Positions 60,997 to 64,000 of a stretch of 64,000 nucleotides of DNA are shown one piece after another. Origin of the DNA: Bombus terrestris (lineage: Eukaryota; Arthropoda; Insecta; Hymenoptera; Apidae); the NCBI RefSeq assembly GCF_910591885.1, contig NC_063271.1, positions 20,413,334 through 20,477,333 on the forward strand, given 5' to 3'. Made by a program: the position numbers and the translations under genes. The notes below the pieces were generated by a model that worked only from the letters and a program-made list of their open reading frames with translations, made no database searches and was not told the origin of the DNA. The stretch's first letter is position 1, and each line of letters starts with the position of its first letter.

Positions 60997-63524
60997 TATT
61001 CCGTATTAACGTATAACGTTATATACTATTACGTAATAGCGTATAACGTTATATAGTATTACCATATCACGTGTAACGTTGTATATTATTACGTACTAAC
61101 GTATAACGTTATATAGTATTACCATATCACGTATAACGTTGTATACTAATACGTAATAACGTCTAACGTTATATACTATTACGTAATAACGTATAACGTT
61201 ATATAGTATTGCCATATCACGTATAACGTTGTATATTATTACGTACCAGCGTATAACGTTATATACTATTACTACATAACGTATAACGTTATATACTATT
61301 ACTATATAACGTATATCGCTATATACTATTACTATATAACGTATAAATATATATACTATTACGTATTAACGTATAACGTTATATACTATTACGTAATAGC
61401 GTATAACGTTATATAGTATTACCATATCACGTATAACGTTGTATATTATTACGCACTAACGTATAACGTTATATAGTATTACCATATCACGTGTAACGTT
61501 GTATATTATTACGTACTAACGTATAACGTTATATAGTATTACCATATCACGTATAACGTTGTATAGTATTACGTAATAACGTATAACGTTATATACTATT
61601 ACGTAATAACGTATAACGTTATATAGTATTGCCATATCACGTATAACGTTGTATATTATTACGTACTAACGTATAACGTTATATACTATTACTATATAAC
61701 GTATAACGTTATATACTATTACGATATAACATATAACGTTATATACTATTACTATATAACGTATAACGTTATATACTATTACTATATAACGTATAACGTT
61801 ATATACTATTACGTATTAACGTATAACGTTATATACTATTACTATATAACGTATAACATTATATACCATTACTATATAACGTATAACGTTATATACTATT
61901 ACTATATAACGTATAACGTTATATACTATTACTATATAACGCATAACGTTATATACTATTACTATATAACGTATAACGTTATATACTATTACTATATAAC
62001 GTATAACGTTATATACTATTACTATATAGCGTATAACGTTATATACTATTACTATATAACGTATAACGATATATACTATTACTATATAACGTATAACGAT
62101 ATATACTATTACGTAATAGCGTATAACGTTATATAGTATTACCATATCACGTATAACGTTGTATATTATTACGTACTAACGTATAACGTTATATAGTACT
62201 ACCATATCACGTATAACGTTGTATACTATTACGTAATAACGTATAACGTTATATACTATTACGTAATAACGTATAACGTTATATAGTATTGCCATATCAC
62301 GTATAACGTTGTATATTATTACGTACTAACGTATAACGTTATATACTATTACTATATAACGTATACCGTTATATAGTATTACTATATAGCGTATAACGTT
62401 ATATACTATTACTATATAACGTATAACGATATATACTATTACTATATAACGTATAACGATATATACTATTACGTAATAGCGTATAACGTTATATAGTATT
62501 GCCATATCACGTATAACGTTGTATATTATTACGTACTAACGTATAACGTTATATACTATTACTATATAACGTACACCGTTATATAGTATTACTATATAAC
62601 GTATAACGTTCCATACTATTACTATATAACGCATAACGTTATATAATATTACTATATAACGTATAACGTTATATACTATTACTATATAACGTATAACGTT
62701 ATATACTATTACTATATAACGTATAACGTTATATACTATTACTATATAACGTATTAACGTATAACGTTATATACTATTACTATATAACGTATAACGTTAT
62801 ATACTATTACTATATAACGTATAACGATATATACTATTACGTATTAACGTATAACGTTATATACTATTACTATATAACGCATAACGTTATATAATATTAC
62901 TATATAACGTATAACGTTATATACTATTACTATATAACGTATAACGTTATATACTATTACTATATAACGTATAACGTTATATACTATTACTATATAACGT
63001 ATAACGTTGTATAGTATTACCATATAACGTATAACGTTATATACTATTACTATATAACGTATATCGCTATATACTATTACTATATAACGTATAACGTTAT
63101 ATACTATTACTATATAACGTATAACGATATATACTATTACGTATTAACGTATAACGTTATATACTATTACTATATAACGCATAACGTTATATAATATTAC
63201 TATATAACGTATAACGTTATATACTATTACTATATAACGTATAACGTTATATACTATTACTATATAACGTATAACGTTGTATAGTATTACCATATAACGT
63301 ATAACGTTATATACTATTACGTACTAACGTATAACGTTATATACTATTACTATATAACGTATATCGCTATATACTATTACTATATAACGTATAACGATAT
63401 ATACTATTACGTATTAACGTATAACGTTATATACTATTACTATATAACGTATAACGTTATATACTATTACTATATAACGTATAACGTTATATACTATTAC
63501 TATATAACGTATAACGATATATAC
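60997..63524 (+). repeat. 2.5-kb HOR unit 3 (2,528 bp)
   Basis: Same order of markers. The GATATA and GCA-type monomers after the insertion are present again (62,821-62,890), giving a length between those of units 1 and 2. Private variants include GTACACCG at 62,571. All three unit lengths are 8 more than a multiple of 30. Confidence 0.9.
62754..62761 (+). other. 8-bp register insertion TTAACGTA (unit 3)
   Basis: Identical join, 2,468 bp after the second. With each insertion the register moves a further 8 bases. Confidence 0.9.
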
Positions 63525-64000
63525 TATTCCGTATTAACGTATAACGTTATATACTATTACGTAATAGCGTATAACGTTATATAGTATTACCATATCACAT
63601 GTAACGTTGTATATTATTACGTACTAACGTATAACGTTATATAGTATTACCATATCACGTATAACGTTGTATACTAATACGTAATAACGTCTAACGTTAT
63701 ATACTATTACGTAATAACGTATAACGTTATATAGTATTGCCATATCACGTATAACGTTGTATATTATTACGTACCAGCGTATAACGTTATATACTATTAC
63801 TACATAACGTATAACGTTATATACTATTACTATATAACGTATATCGCTATATACTATTACTATATAACGTATAAATATATATACTATTACGTATTAACGT
63901 ATAACGTTATATACTATTACGTAATAGCGTATAACGTTATATAGTATTACCATATCACGTATAACGTTGTATATTATTACGCACTAACGTATAACGTTAT
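63525..64000 (+). repeat. 2.5-kb HOR unit 4, cut by the window end
   Basis: The unit restarts with TATTCCGTAT and runs through GTGTAACG (here CACATGTAACG, a CpG loss at 63,598), CTAATACG, TCTAACG, CCAGCG, TAAATATATA and TTACGCAC before the window ends. The array continues beyond. Confidence 0.9.

Larger units (their letters stand above)
1..64000 (+). repeat. 30-bp AT-rich satellite array filling the window
   Basis: The sequence is a head-to-tail tandem array of a 30-bp unit, readable in register at every printed line, with about 2,130 copies. In the printed register the consensus holds a conserved part at positions 4-20 (starts TAACGTATAACG, ends TTATA) and a more variable linker at positions 21-3. 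Consensus composition is 12 A, 12 T, 4 C and 2 G, so 20% GC, and both G's lie in CpG within ACGT. The array continues past both window edges. No stretch longer than one monomer falls outside the repeat. Known: arrays like this occur as satellites in eukaryotic heterochromatin. Inferred: a centromeric or pericentromeric location is plausible but cannot be shown here. Confidence 0.99.

Noticed and set aside
1..64000. CRISPR array
   Set aside because: Repeat units are contiguous 30-bp copies with no unique spacers between them. The linkers are variants of the same sequence.
1..64000. TATA-box promoters or terminators (frequent TATATA and hairpins)
   Set aside because: TATATA and inverted repeats occur in nearly every monomer as part of the satellite. 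None is distinguished by context, and there is no gene to serve.
1..64000. Telomeric repeat
   Set aside because: The unit is 30 bp, has no short G-rich strand and contains no known telomere motif.
1..64000. CENP-B box
   Set aside because: The motif TTCGNNNNANNCGGG is absent; the array has almost no G outside ACGT.
1..64000. Organelle genome or prokaryotic origin iterons
   Set aside because: The low GC and palindromic repeats could fit, but 64 kb of pure satellite with 15-kb HORs and no genes at all fits a nuclear satellite better. This cannot be fully excluded from the sequence alone.

Overview
The whole window is one uninterrupted satellite array. A 30-bp monomer (consensus 80% A+T) repeats about 2,130 times and runs off both ends. 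I find no unique sequence, transposon, RNA gene, CRISPR array or credible protein-coding gene. The organism cannot be named from this sequence. Inference: an array of this length with nested higher-order repeats (HORs) is typical of heterochromatin (centromeric, pericentromeric or subtelomeric) in a eukaryotic nuclear genome. Each monomer carries two CpGs, and these are rarely decayed, which points to a genome or locus without heavy germline CpG methylation.

Monomer architecture. Read from position 13 of the printed register, the consensus divides exactly into four parts: R = ACGTTATATA (10 bp), L7 = CTATTAC (7 bp), R' = TATATAACGT (10 bp, the exact reverse complement of R) and L3 = ATA (3 bp). 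The array is therefore a chain of alternately inverted 10-bp elements with 7-bp and 3-bp spacers, and it has a dyad axis every 15 bp. The consensus differs from its own reverse complement at only 6 of 30 positions, all in L7 and L3. Several monomers carry L7 or L3 in the opposite orientation with length unchanged. These are micro-inversions or template-switch events, and they make up a visible share of the differences between otherwise near-identical long repeats.

Layout. From 1 to about 52,075 every monomer is exactly 30 bp, with no out-of-register indel. This part contains three related copies of a 15-17 kb supra-HOR: about 970-18,189, about 18,190-34,790 and about 34,790-51,430. The copies are rearranged by deletions and duplications of whole monomers. 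The third copy contains a 1,860-bp unit in about three tandem copies. From about 51,430 to 64,000 there is a different domain. HOR units of 1,709 and 1,349 bp are each associated with a 1-bp deletion, followed by units of 2,588, 2,468 and 2,528 bp each carrying the same 8-bp insertion. The register therefore slips step by step through this domain.

Monomers form two broad classes. Consensus-like monomers can form the R/R' dyad. A second class has the first four bases of R' replaced by GTAN, which adds a third ACGT and breaks the dyad. The second class tends to come in a fixed order as a five-monomer cassette, seen roughly 75 times by eye. All apparent open reading frames encode a degenerate decapeptide and exist only because 30 is a multiple of 3.
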